In this document: piece by piece, positions 35,690 through 48,700 of the stretch
How positions within the stretch are numbered: position 1 is the first letter of the stretch
Layout of the letters: each line of letters begins with the position of its first letter
NCBI GenBank assembly: GCA_949152475.1
Contig: OX424560.1
Coordinates: 6,882,001 to 6,946,000, forward strand
Reading direction: 5' to 3'
DNA: 64,000 nucleotides
Origin: Terebella lapidaria
Taxonomy: Eukaryota; Annelida; Polychaeta; Terebellida; Terebellidae
Notes under the pieces: model-generated
The model's database searches: none
What the model saw: the letters and a program-made list of their open reading frames with translations, nothing else
Told to the model about the DNA's origin: nothing
Made by a program: the position numbers and the translations under genes

Positions 35690-38600
35690 GGCAATGTCGG
35701 CGTTTGAGAAGGCAGTCACGTTGGAAATTGCTAAAGCTTTTCAGCTATTTTTACCAGGTTTATCTGGGGCAGAAAAAACTATTTTTACACCATTTTGTCG
35801 GTAAGGTAACAAGGAAACGCTTTCACTGTATCATATATCAGGATACGGTGGGTAATGTATGTTTTTATCAGGATTTTAAACTGAATGGTTGTCAATTTTG
35901 TGTCACGCATCAACGAACACACTTGTTGTCAGTTTGGTTAACGGCGCACCTGGTTTATCGATTTTTCTCCGATTGGCCTCCACGGCCAGCAACCTGGTGG
36001 TTGTACGCATGTTATACAGTTTGTGTGACCGTGCCTTCGCACAATACCTGTTTTATGCTTCTTCTGTTCATTATGGTTGTCGGTCTAGCAATACAACATT
36101 CTTCATAGTCGTGTGTGGTCGCGTTCGCAATGTAGAGTGTTATTGTACAATTGTACAATACACATGCGTTGCGTCTATCTATATTTTACTTCATACTCAT
36201 ATTTCTACTACATTTACTTCAAGGTTGTTTGCTTTAAAATGGATTTTCGCTTTACAAAAATTATTACCCTGTTATTAGTTTTCTTCATTGCCAGGAACAA
36301 TCACCTGCAAAATGAACACCTGGATAATGCCAAATCTGAGGTAACTGGTGAACCAATGCCCATGAACTGGTTTGTGCTGGCCCGTTATTCTAGGACAAAC
36401 TGCATACAGTTCCCTAGTAGTGTACGTGCGTTTGGATTGTCCGCATTGTTGATTTTGGCAGGTGACATCGCCTCAAATCCCGGCCCTGTTAACTTTGCAT
36501 GTGGAAATTGTCGGTCCATCAGGAACAAAGGTCCGGCCATCGCGGACTTGGTCACCTCTGCCAAATGTGACATTTTTGGAATAACCGAGACGCACATCAG
36601 GACTAATGACACTGCATCATTTCTCAGTGAACTAACCCCTAGTGGATATAAACTCTTCCATTCCCCTCGCGTTGGAAAGACGGGCGGCGGTGTTGGTTTC
36701 CTGGTAAAACAAACTCTGGATGTCTCCCTGGTTGCAGCACCTAGTTTTGGTTCTTTTGAGAACATTGTCGTTTCTGTACGATGGCGTGATAACACATTGA
36801 ATTTTGCTTCAATCTATAGACCCCCTGGTTCTGGTATCGCAGTTTTCCTGGAAGAATTTATGTCATTTTCTGGTTTCATATCGTCCCTGTCTGCCTCAAC
36901 TATAATCAGCGGTGATTTCAACATCCACATTGATACCGTATCAAACACCAGTTGTGATTTCAAATTGATGCTTGATTCCTGTAATTTTGTTCAACATATA
37001 AACTTCCCTACTCATATCCATGGCCACACTCTTGATTTACTTATCACCCCATCGGATTTCACAGTGGAAAATTTGTGTAGGCTGGGTTGTTTAAGCGACC
37101 ATTTCTGCATCAGTTGCACACTGGATATCGATTCAGCCCCTAAACCACCTAGTAAATACATAACATTTCGTCAGTATCACAAGATAAATCACGAAAAACT
37201 AAAACAAGATCTGCAAAATACTGCCTTCATTGTATCGCCTTCTGACAACGTTACCGAACTTTACGACCAATATATGAACAGCCTTTCCTCTGTAATTGAT
37301 GCTCATGCACCACTAAAAACGAAATGTGTGGACAAACCCACTCCAGTTTGGATAACTCCGGAATATCGTGAGGCCAAACGGTTACGTAGACAGCTTGAAA
37401 GAACTTGGAGAAAAGTCCCATCTGTGCTGAATAGATCGAAACTACGACGACAGATCAGTAAATGCAACTCAATCATAAACAATTCAAAACGAGATCATTA
37501 CACTAATATTATTAAGAACAATTCTGATGATCCAAAAAAATATGGAAAGAAATGAACAATATTTTGCACAGGAAACATCTTCACAGACAAAATCACACGT
37601 ATACGAAACAATTTCACAAAGCAGCCTAAACAGACCACTTCACCAACGATATCACCTGTTGAGTTCAATCACTTCGAGCCTGCATCTGAACAGCTTATTC
37701 GGAAAGTCATTCTTGATTCTCCTACTAAATCATGTATTCTCGACCCTTGGCCCACTTTCCTGGTTAAAGTTTTTGTTGACATTTTGGTACCATCTATCAC
37801 TAATTTGGTTAACTGCTCCATGATGGAAGGTTTAGTGCCTAGTAGATTAAAACAGGCTGTAATTACTCCATTGCTTAAAAATCCCTCGTTATCCAAGGAA
37901 GAGATGAAAAACTACCGCCCAGTATCGGGTCTATGTTTCATCTCCAAACTGGTTGAACGAGTGGTTGCATCCCATATTAAACAACACTTGGATAAAAACA
38001 ATTTGGGTAATCCATTCCAGTCTGCCTACAAGAGCGGCCACTCAACAGAAACTGCGTTGTTAAAATTAAAGAATGACATACACATTTCATTGTCAAAAAG
38101 CATGCCGACTGCTCTGGTATTACTTGATCTTTCGGCTGCTTTCGACACGATCGACCATACAGTTCTCTTGGAATGTCTATCATCTTGGTTTGGCTTTGGT
38201 GGGACTGCACGCAAGTGGTTCTCGTCCTATTTGTCTGGTAGGGTCCAATCAGTTAAGGTTGGTGACAGCCTTTCAGAGCCCGCAGATATAAAATTTGGTG
38301 TTCCACAGGGATCAGTTCTTGGTCCCATTTTGTTTTCCATGTACACAACACCTCTACATAAAATAATCTCTGCACATAATACGGTTAACTATCATTTCTA
38401 TGCTGATGATACTCAGCTTTATATGCCACTCTCACAAACAAATTGTGCTACGGATCTAGTCACGCTCCAGGAATGTCTCAAAGATGTCCAAAACTTGATG
38501 AATGCAAACAAGCTTAAGCTCAATCCAGATAAAACTGAGTTCATCCTGTTTGGTACCAAGTCTCAAAGGGCTAAGATGGCAGATTGTTTTCCAGTGGATG

Positions 38601-39408
38601 TTCTTGGAAATGAAATAAGTCCTATTGAAAAAGCACGCAATTTAGGTGTTGTTTTTGATTCTGATTTTTCATTCTCCAATCAGGTTGTTTCTGTTTGTAA
38701 ATCATGTTTTGTGGGTCTTCGTGACCTAAGAAGGATCAGGCGTAATCTCTCGAAAAGCAATACAATTACATTGGGTAATGCGCTAGTTAGTAGTAGACTT
38801 GATTATTGTAATTCATTGTATAGGTCTTTATCCAGTCGGGATTTGAATAAGTTACAATGTGTTCACAATACTTTGGCCCGCATTGTCACTCGGACATTTA
38901 AGTTCTCTCATATTACCCCTGTTCTCAGGTCACTACATTGGTTGCCCATTAGGCACAGAATAGAGTTTAAAACCGCAACAATTATTTATAAATCATTGCA
39001 TACGGGACTACCTGCATATTTCAACGATCACCTAACTCGCTACACATGTAAAGTGAACACGAGGCGTGGCAGTCCTGAAAAACTGTTCCTCCATGTCCCA
39101 CTTTATAAACCTTCCATTAATAAATCAAAGGTTCAATTTCAAAACAGTTTGAGTTATGATGGCCCCTCACTTTGGAATTCCCTACCAAATGATATTCGTT
39201 CTGCTCCAACCCTGTCTAGTTTCAGGCATCAGCTTAAGACGCATCTATTTCTGGATGCCTATCCCCCTTAACCTTCTCAACACAGCCGGTTGTCATCTCG
39301 ATCACGAACAATTTCTGAACACGTTTTATGATATTGGTTATTAATCAGGAAATTAAGCGCTATAAAAGTTTGATATATTATTATATTATTATAATATATG
39401 AAGTTAAC
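35690..39408 (+). mobile_element. LINE (CR1/L2-like non-LTR retrotransposon)
   Basis: One long frame (36239-39271) encodes an APE-type endonuclease and a reverse transcriptase. The 3' end has a short UTR with GCGCTATAAAAG and an AT-rich TTATTATATTATTA microsatellite tail, as in CR1/L2-like elements. The sequence from about 35690 to 36238 is probably its 5' UTR. It separates the decayed gene B copy from gene B. No target duplication was identified, so the ends are approximate. Confidence 0.8.
36239..39271 (+). pseudogene. LINE ORF2: endonuclease / reverse transcriptase with one stop
   Basis: A single frame of 1010 codons from ATG 36239 (MDFRFTKIITLLLVFFIARN) is interrupted once, by TGA at 37553-37555 just after an A7 run. 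The +1 frame there (IWKEMNNILHRK) looks more like the family than the main frame does, so slippage plus a compensating loss is possible. The N-terminal region has a hydrophobic stretch and a 2A-like DIASNPGP at 36464-36487. The endonuclease follows, with GITETHI, ISGDFNIHID and LSDHF motifs. The reverse transcriptase has YRPVSGLCFISKLVERV, LVLLDLSAAFDTIDH, GVPQGSVLGPILF and the catalytic YADDTQLY. The C-terminus ends LKTHLFLDAYPP. The single defect implies a fairly recent insertion. Confidence 0.85.
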
Positions 39409-39572
39409 TTTCATATTTCACATACAGGCAATGAGTATATTTACTAAAACTCCGGAAATCAATGGACACATGACTATCTGTATATTGATTTACAAATCTA
39501 AAATCATAAACACGATATTTGTCTTCGAGCTTGCCAATTAGCGACCAATATAAAATTCATAATTATTATTAA

Positions 39573-39653
39573 GGCATGTGATGGTTCATAATTATCGCCA
39601 AGGCATGTGATGGTTAATATTCAAAATTATTACAAGGCATGTGATGGCTCATA
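39573..39653 (+). repeat. Three short tandem units with AAGGCATGTGATGG
   Basis: The 14-mer AAGGCATGTGATGG followed by an AT-rich stretch recurs three times at intervals of about 30-38 bp. It lies about 100 bp before the first exon of gene B. No function is evident. Confidence 0.6.
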
Positions 39654-39761
39654 AAAAAAGTCATAAATGCATAACTTCCTAGAGAACTTGCTTGTCAAAC
39701 CCCATATTTGATGTTTCCTGCATTTTCAGGTGTTTGTTTGACAGTGACACAAATTTACAGA

Positions 39762-42700
39762 ATGAAAATATACTTTATACTAATTTTATGTGTTGGTTCT
39801 GAACTCACTTGCCTCGTGCCGATTTCGGCTTGGAATACCAATGGGATATTGCTTTCAGGTTAGTATTCTTTTCACTGTTTTCACTGTTTGAGTTCGGGGC
39901 TGAACGTCGTCTTCAGCTGAACAGTTGTTTTCCATAAATTATGGATAGATTAACCCACTTTCGACCTCGGAATACACTTCCCCTTTTCAAGTTATATGTG
40001 AATTGGTCCTAAAGTTAAAACCAGAGTAAACCAGGGGCACCCGGTGGAGGAAATTTATAATTCAAATTTTGCCATTTCGAGGGTGAATTTTGGGCTAGTA
40101 GCTTCCAAAATCCTATATCCTCTGGTACAGAGTAGTTTTAAGTGAGTTATCATGAAAAAAATATATTTTATTCACCACATTGTAAAGATTTTTTATTAAC
40201 ATAAATAATCATTGGGCCGTAAAGTTGCAAAACAAACAAGATGTATCCTGAGGTTGACCATATGATTCACTCGGATTTGACTACTCACACTGATTTTGGA
40301 AAATTCGTCCATGGAAATTTTGCCATTTCGAGGGTGAATTTTGGGCTAGTAGCTCCCAAAATCCTATAACCTCTGGTACAGAGTAGTTTTAAGTGAGTTA
40401 TCATGAAAAAAAATATATTTTATTTACCACATTGTAAAGATTTTTTAATAACATAAATAGTAATTGGGCCTTAAAGTTGCAAAACAAACAAGATGTATCC
40501 TGAGGTTGACCATATGTATCACTCGGATTTGACTACTCACACTGATTTTGGAAAATTCGTCCATGGATTCGGTCTTGGAATATGAATTTGTTTGTTTGTC
40601 GGTATCCATTTCTACTTACTTGACGCAGAAATAACCACAAGATGCAAATCGTGATTGGCAGAATCACATGGCTCTTCGCCGTTAGACTAATAAAAGAATG
40701 TATTATTATTATGAATTCTACTTGCATAATAATGATTTGGAATTGCTGAACGCAGCTCGTGTTTGCTTTGATCTAACACTATCATGCAATACATATTCCA
40801 GAAACACAAGGTTATTCAAACATATAATTCCTTCCATTGTATATTACTTGTTGAACATATATTTGTCTCGCACCTGAAGCTACTTCCTGTGATAACCGGA
40901 AGGTCAGAACAACTTGCAACAATAATGAACTGATCCTCGTCCAATCCGCACTGTATGGATTCCTTAAAAACAACACTTGTGGAATCCCATACCTGACCAG
41001 TCACCCTGGGGGCTGTAGAGATGACGTGACACGTCCGGTTGAGAGGGTCTGTTCAGGGAAACACACATGCCTGGATATACCACTTCTAGAGAGTGCACAG
41101 TGTGGACCAGCTAGCGTTGGCTTGTATTTGCAGGTCGACTATCAGTGCTTCCCAGGTATAATGATTAGGTACATCATGTATGATTACAGATATTTCACTC
41201 TATTACTACAAAGTGTGTGGTTAGCACACTTCATCAGTTGTCAGTTGAGTAAATGTTTTAGGCCATTGCCATCTTTGCAATACCACATAGTTTAGCCTAA
41301 TTAAAACATATATAAATGACGTTGGTGCAATATCATGAAGATCTGCTGGCGGAGACATGCACCATCAGCATGGAGACTGGGCAGGAGCTGTTGGTGGCTC
41401 CTGGAGGCCGGTGCCGGGGAGCTCGAGGTCCGCACACAGTAGAGGCAGAGGACGGGCAGCAGATTCAGCTTGACATGCTAGATCTCTACTGGAATGGCAG
41501 TAATCCATTCACGTGTGAGAAGTACTTCACTGTGGTCGAGAAGGGACGCCAGGAAGATGTGTGTGGAAGTTCAGCACGGGAGAGTGAAGTGTACACGTCT
41601 GATACCAACCGGATCATCATCAGAATGACAGAGTCTGACAACGTCAAGTTCATTTTCAAGATGACGGGTGAGACAACTTACATATGGCGACCAACGTTCT
41701 ACTTTTCTACTGAAATTAATTAAACCTGATATTCTTGACACCTCACCCATTGTAACTTCATACACTGTTTATGTGGCGATTTCGCCCAAAGATCGCAGCA
41801 GGTGATTCTTTCTAAATAGGTTTGTTTTCTGGCCTTGTTTTGGGCGCTTCTGTACAAAGCATGTGCGCTGCTTGGCAACGCCGTCTAACTCTCTCGCCCA
41901 GTATGCTGTAACAATGGCCTTACGTCACTTCCCTCGTATCTGGTGCTTCAGGGACAGTAAGTACTCTGGAGCCGCGTTCAGTGGAGTTGTCTCAGAGCTG
42001 AGCAAGGCGAGAGTATGACGGAGGGCATGGCCATGAGCTCTGCGTCCTCACTCGGCTAAGGCCCGCGTGGGCCCTGGGGACAATTTCCATAGGGAGCCCA
42101 GGTGGGGAAGACTTTGATGACTCGGGGGTGTACGCCCTCTGGACCACCGGTCTCCCGCCAGGGATGGTGCGACACAGGCTCTGGTGAACTGTCGGGCTGT
42201 CTGGGGTTCCATCCCCCGTGGTGGACAACGGCGAGCCGGCCTTGCAGTTAACACCACGGTGATGATCGTGTATCTGAGTGGTGCCCGCATGTCTGGGCTC
42301 GCAAGGCGGGCTGCTCCTGGTTAGCGTTACATAGTAAATACTTCTGAATCACCCGCAGTGACCCTCCGTGAGCGGACTCTCCGCGAAGATCTGAGGATAG
42401 TGGGTGCGCGTCCGCCGTGACCCTCGGTGAGCGGCTTATCTGCGAGGATCCGGGAGAGCGGACGACATCAAACTTTACATTTATATGAAAGTCATGCATA
42501 TAATTCCTCTTCTTGTTTATATCGTTACAGCAGTTGGGTGCCCCCGCTACAATGCGCCCGAAGGATATAACGTGTCGCTTCTCATTGGTGATACTGTGGT
42601 TGTAAGTTGCCTGCATGATGGCGAGAGGTGGACACTACAGTGTGAAAACAATATTTGGATCGGCGACTTAGGGGAATGCACAGGTATCTATCGACTACAA

Positions 42701-45700
42701 AATTTGTTAATCTCAGTTCGAGTGGGTGTATCAGTGCAGTACTAGCATATTTGAACAATACTGTGTTGTTTCACAAGGTGTGAAAACATAATATCAATTT
42801 CCTGGAAAAGACGCTACAGGCCAATTTGTGTTAAGATTGCGTATCGAGTACGATCCACATACTTTCAATGGTTCCATACCATGCGCTAAGTACAGATCAG
42901 TGGATCATTCGTAGATCTAGTTATTTTCCCATGTATGTGACACCACTTTTCCTTCATTTCTTGGTATAATGAGGACTTAGTCAATCTATGGAATCTTATT
43001 CCTGAATTACAAGTTAATATTTCCATTGGAACCAAATAAAATATGTAGTTTAATGTTGCGTATGTTATGCTGACACAGATAATTTGAAGTTGTTTGTATT
43101 GTAACGGTTTTGGGGCGTACCCAAAAGTTTCCCCTAGGTAATTCTGTTAGTGTTTTGTGATATTATGGTTAAATAACCGTTTATTAAGATGTATATGTGT
43201 TTAAAGGTTCATACGGTTCCGTATTGTTAATGTTTAAAAGGTTTTCCGTCTCGGAACTTGGTATATTTGTGATGTTGGTAAAGCCGGAGACGAAGCCGGA
43301 GACGGAGACGGAACCGGAGACGGAGTCGGAACAATGGAGTACAAAAACGTAATGACGTTATTTCCGGAAGGTCATGTGATCAGCCTCGTTTTCGGTTTAA
43401 AAGGTGACGTGTCAGCCACTGATTGGTTCTAGAGTGTTTTTAGAAATCCGGAAAATATCAGTGTTTTGGCGGACTATGACGTCACAATAGGTTGGTGACG
43501 TGGGTCTCAGGTCTATAAAAGCCCCCGCTTCACAGCGGACGGCAGAGTTGGTGTCCTGACGTCGACCTGTGCAGACCCCTTCTCCCATAGCAGAGTACTC
43601 CCTTGTTCCGGATAGAGTCATCCAGATGATAGCAGTTAAGTCTTCTGACTGTGCACTTGGAAAATAAACATGAAAACTTCAACCGAGTTGTTTTTCCGTG
43701 TTCGTTAGGGAACTGGAAGTTATAACAAAGTTAGTTCACCGGAAAAGAAAGTAATACGGAGAAAAGGGAGATACGTCCACAGTCGGTTAAGACCAAGTTG
43801 TAACGACGTTTTAGGGTGATCCAAGAACCCAGATCACCAAGGAAGGAGACGGAGACGGAGGTGGTATTCAACGGAGCAACTACGGAGGCAGTATCGGACG
43901 GAGCAGTTGCAGAAACGGGAACGACGAAGCAGTTGCAGAGGCGGTACCGGACGACGGAGTTGCAGAGGCAGTACCTGACGGAGCGGTTACGGTAACCGGA
44001 AGTGAGAACACTTCCGAGATACTCCATTTCAGGTGCAGTCGCAGGTTGCGGTGAGGCGGAGCCAACCGGAGCAGTTTGCAGTGAGGCGGAACCTGGCAGA
44101 GCGGTTGCAGTATTCGGAAACAGCAACGTTCCCGGATTCTCATTCCAGGTGCAGTCGCAGTTGCAGTAAGGCAGAAAACGACGGAGCTGTTGCAGTAAAG
44201 CGGTATCCCGACGGAGCAGTTGCAGTACCCGGAGACGGAAACGCCTCCGGATCCTTACGTTACAGGTGCAGTTGCAGATTAGCAGTCGGACAACGGTTAA
44301 GAGGTCCATTCCAGACCACGCTACCAACCTTCAGAGACTTCTAGCCGGAGTTCAACCGTACAGCAGTAGCAGTATCCCGGAGTTTTACCGTTTCAGCTCC
44401 GGTTAAATAACAACTCACCTACCTCCCAAGAAAACCGGTTTATCAAGACGTCACAGAAGGGTGCAAACCCGTTACAACTTTTTGGTGGCAGCGGTGGGAT
44501 CATCTGCAGTATGACTACTGGACGGGGCAAATTGGCGGAACAGCAGTGGAAGACAGCCGTGTTGGACACGGAGCAGCCTGTAGTAGCAGTAGGAGCTGAG
44601 CCGTTGCAGATGCCGGTTGCGGAAAAGGAAGCAGTTCGTCCTGCCGAGCGGAAGCTGATGCAGCCGGAAATGCAGAAAGCAGTTGCAGAAGAGCCCCTTC
44701 GGGTTCCTCAAGGAGTACAGCCTGCAGAGCAGTTAGCAGAGGCGGAAATTAACTTTCCGGACCAGGCTGGCGATCGGGAACCGGATGCGGAACCGGAAGG
44801 CGGAGAGAATTTAGTCGACAACCTGACCAGATTATTGGCGACCCAAATGGAGGTGTTTCAGCAGCACCTGGCAGTAACCGGAAAGCAGCAGCAGGCAGAA
44901 GCAGTACAACAACCAGCACCAAGGGCAGGAGTAGCCAGATTAATGACATACGACGGAACTGATCCGTGGCCGGAGTATGAGGCTCACCTCCTTGAATACG
45001 CTCGGTACTACCGTTGGACAGCAGAGGAAAAGGCGCTGAACTTATGTGTCAGTTTGAGGGGTAACGCCCGCAGCATACTACTGGATCTGTCCGCGGAGCA
45101 GAGACGCAGCTTTGATACGGTTGTGGCGGCATTAAAACAGCAGTTTTGTCCGGGGGAGAAAACATTTGTTTTCCAGGCGGAATTGCAGACACGGAAATTG
45201 CAGCCGGAGGAGGAGCTGTCCGAGCTGGCCAGAGATATACGGAGCAAGACGCGGCTAGCTTACCCAAAAGCGGATCCGGCGACAACAGAAGTGCTCATGA
45301 AGATGCATTTCTGCAACAGTCTGACTAACCGAGATATGCGGTTGTCGGTATTGAAAAGCCACCCGGAAACGCTGTCGCAGGCCCTGGCTTTCGCTACCGA
45401 GTATGAGAGTATTATGAAGACGGACAACAGCAGACCAGCGGAGCGACAACGGACGAGGCAGCTGAACACGGAGCCGGAGTGGAGCCAGCAGGTGAACGAA
45501 TTGCGGAAGCAAGCCGAGCAGACTCAGCAGCAGTTGGCGGATCTGATGACTCAGGTCAAGGAAGCGGTTAGCCGGCAGCAGCAGCAGCGCAGTTCCCGAG
45601 CGGATTTAGAATGCTTCAACTGTGGCCGGAAAGGGCATTTTGCCCGAGACTGTAGGCAGCCGAAGCAGCAGCAGCAGCGGCGTCAACCACAACAGCAGCA

Positions 45701-48700
45701 GTCGCCGCGACAACAGCAGCAGCAGCAGCCGCAGCAGCAGCCGGAAAACTAGAGCAGGTCGCGGAAATCCGGGACCCGGAAGAGAGGACACCCCCATAAC
45801 CGGCAGGTGGTTCACGGACCCGGTCCCAGGGGCGAGGTGGGCATGTGTGTGGCAGCCAGAGTATGCGGAGAGCCAGTAACGCTGATAATCGACACCGGCA
45901 GCACTGTCACAATGCTCAACCTACAAACCTGGGAACGGATCCGAAAGCCCGGAATGAAGCTGAAGCGGTCGCCGATTCGTCTTTCAATGGTTGATGGAAG
46001 TAACATACGGACGCATGGCCGGAAAGAACTCCCACTCAACATCGCAGGAGTAGCTGAGACCGTGACGTTCGAGATTGCAGACTGTGAAGACGAAGGAATA
46101 CTGGGAATGGATTTCATCCGTTCCCGGATATCCGGCATAAATTTCGACCGAATGACCATGCAGATGGGCAGCCAGGAGGTGTTCCTCACCATGTTCGAGC
46201 AGACCAGGGAGCCGTTTCCGATCAACGCTGTAGCAGATTACCAAATTCCGCCGGAAACGGAACAGCTGATAATAGGACAAGCAGAGAGTGTCCGTGAAGC
46301 AGAAGGAGTACTAGAAATGCCGCAGGAACCTACTGAGAAAAGACCTTGGCTGATCGGGAGAACTTTATCCCGGATAAAGCAAGGAACAGTCCCGGTTCGA
46401 GTGATCAATGTGATGACGGAGCCGGTAATCATCAAGAAAGGAGCGCAGTTGGCGACGATGACCACCTTAGCAGCCGGTTGCAGTGTTGTGCCGTTGGCGG
46501 AGCGGAGCCGGAAGGTGCAGATTTCCACGGAGTCGGAGGCCGGGCGGAATTGGAGCGGGTACGAGAAGCTGCGGCAGTTAGCAGAGCAGACCCAGGATGC
46601 AGTGCCGAGTCATTTCCGCGAGAGAGTAACCGACCTCCTATTTCGGAATAAGCCGACCTTCAGTAATGATGCCGGAGAACTGGGGCAGACCAATGAGGTA
46701 CAACATCAGATAAACACGGGCAGTCACCGGCCGATTAAGCAGCCAACCAGACGAATTCCGCCAGACAAGAGAGAGCTGGTGAGCAGTCTGATTCAGGAGA
46801 TGAAAGAGAAGAACGTCATTGAAGAAAGTAGCAGTCCGTGGGCTTCCCCGATTGTTCTGGTGAAGAAAAAGGATGGGACCACCCGGTTCTGTGTCGATTA
46901 CCGGCGGTTAAATGCAGTCACGGAGAAAGATGCTTACCCGTTGCCGAGAATAGATGACACCATAGCAGCCTGTGCAGACGCCAAATGGTTCTCCACTCTC
47001 GACCTGACCAGTGGATACTGGCAGGTCGGGATATATGAAGACGCCCGGCCTTCTGTGTTCCTGGCGGCCTTTACCAGTTCAAAGTAATGAGTTTCGGCTT
47101 GTGCAATGCTCCGGGTACGTTCGAGCGGTTGATGGAGAAGGTGCTAGGCGGATTGTCCTGGAAGACCTGCCTCATATATCTGGACGACATCATAGTCTAC
47201 AGTAAGACCCTGGAGGATCACATCCGTGATCTTCAGGAGGTTTTCAACAAGCTGAGAGAGGTAGACCTCAAAGTCAAACCGTCAAAATGCAAGTTCTTCC
47301 AGCCGGAGGTGTCTTTCCTAGGTCACATAGTCGGCAGAGACGGTATCCGCACCGACCCGGCAAAAACGGAGGCAGTACGGAAGTGGCGGACACCCACCAA
47401 CCTGACGGAGCTGCGCAGTTTTCTGGGACTTTGCTCCTATTACCGGAAGTTCGTGCCAAAGTTCTCCGAGATTGCAGCGCCGCTGAATCACTTGACGGAA
47501 AAAGGGGTGCAGTTCCGGTGGCAGACGGAGCAAGAGCAGGCATTTGCAGAGCTGAAGAACCGCCTAGTATCGGCACCGATACTCGGGTACCCAAGGGAGC
47601 AAGGCCGATATATCCTGGACACGGACGCCAGTGACACCGGGCTGGGAGCAGTACTGTCACAGAAGCAGGGCAACCAGGAGCGGGTGATAACCTACTTGAG
47701 CCGCAGCCTAACCAAAGAAGAACGGAGATACTGTGTCACCCGGAAGGAGCTCCTGGCGGTTGTGTTTGCGGTACAGAAGAATAAGCAGTACTTGCTGGGA
47801 CGACACTTCCTTCTTCGCACGGATCATAGCAGTCTTACCTGGCTTATGAATTTCAAGGAGCCCCAGGGGCAGGTAGCCCGGTGGATTGAGCTCCTGAGTG
47901 AGTTTCATTTCGACATCGAACATCGTCCGGGACGTATCCATAATAACGTGGATGCCTTGTCCAGATCCCCATGCAGCCAATGCGGAAAAATCGACTGGAA
48001 ACAAGCCAAGATAGACGGCCGGAACTACGGAGAAAGGATCCGGCAGACACGAAGTGAAGAAACTCCTCAGCCCAAGCCAAGGAAGGGGGGACGCCGGAAG
48101 CGGTCACGGAGATCGGGCGGAGAAGCAGAACTGACAGAGGAAGCAGTCCCAAGGAAGGCGGTTGCAGTAGCGGAGAAAGCAGCATCCCGGAAGCCGGTTG
48201 CGGTTGCGGTGACGGAGGAAGCAGCGTCCCGGAAGCCAGTTGCGGTTGCGGTGACGGAGGAAGCAGCGTCCCGGAAGCCGGTTGCGGTGACGGAGAAAGC
48301 AGCGTCCCGGAAGCCGGTTGCGGTTGCGGTGATGGAGGAAGCAGCGTCCCGGAAGCCGGTTGCGGTTGCGGAGGAAGCAGCGTCCCGGAAGCCGGTTGCG
48401 GTTGCGGTGACGGAGAAAGCAGCGTCCCGGAAGCCGGTTGCGGTTGCGGTGACGGAGAAGGCAGTTCCAGGAAAAGCGGATGCGGTTGCAGAGCAGATTA
48501 GGCTGGCGGAAAATGCGGACCAGGATACTGTGCTGGGGCAGAAATATCGACCAGATGATTTGCGGAGAATGCAGCAAGCAGAACCTTGGTACCCACTGGT
48601 GTCGTCGCTGATCGACGGGAGCGGTACAGCTGGCAGTGCAGACTTTTCCAGCATGAGCAGCGAGGAGAAGGTGCTGTACGGGATGCGGAAGACCTTGCTG

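Noticed and set aside
48067-48654. 195-codon minus-strand frame over the pol linker repeat
   Set aside because: It is an antisense shadow of an in-frame tandem repeat in pol.
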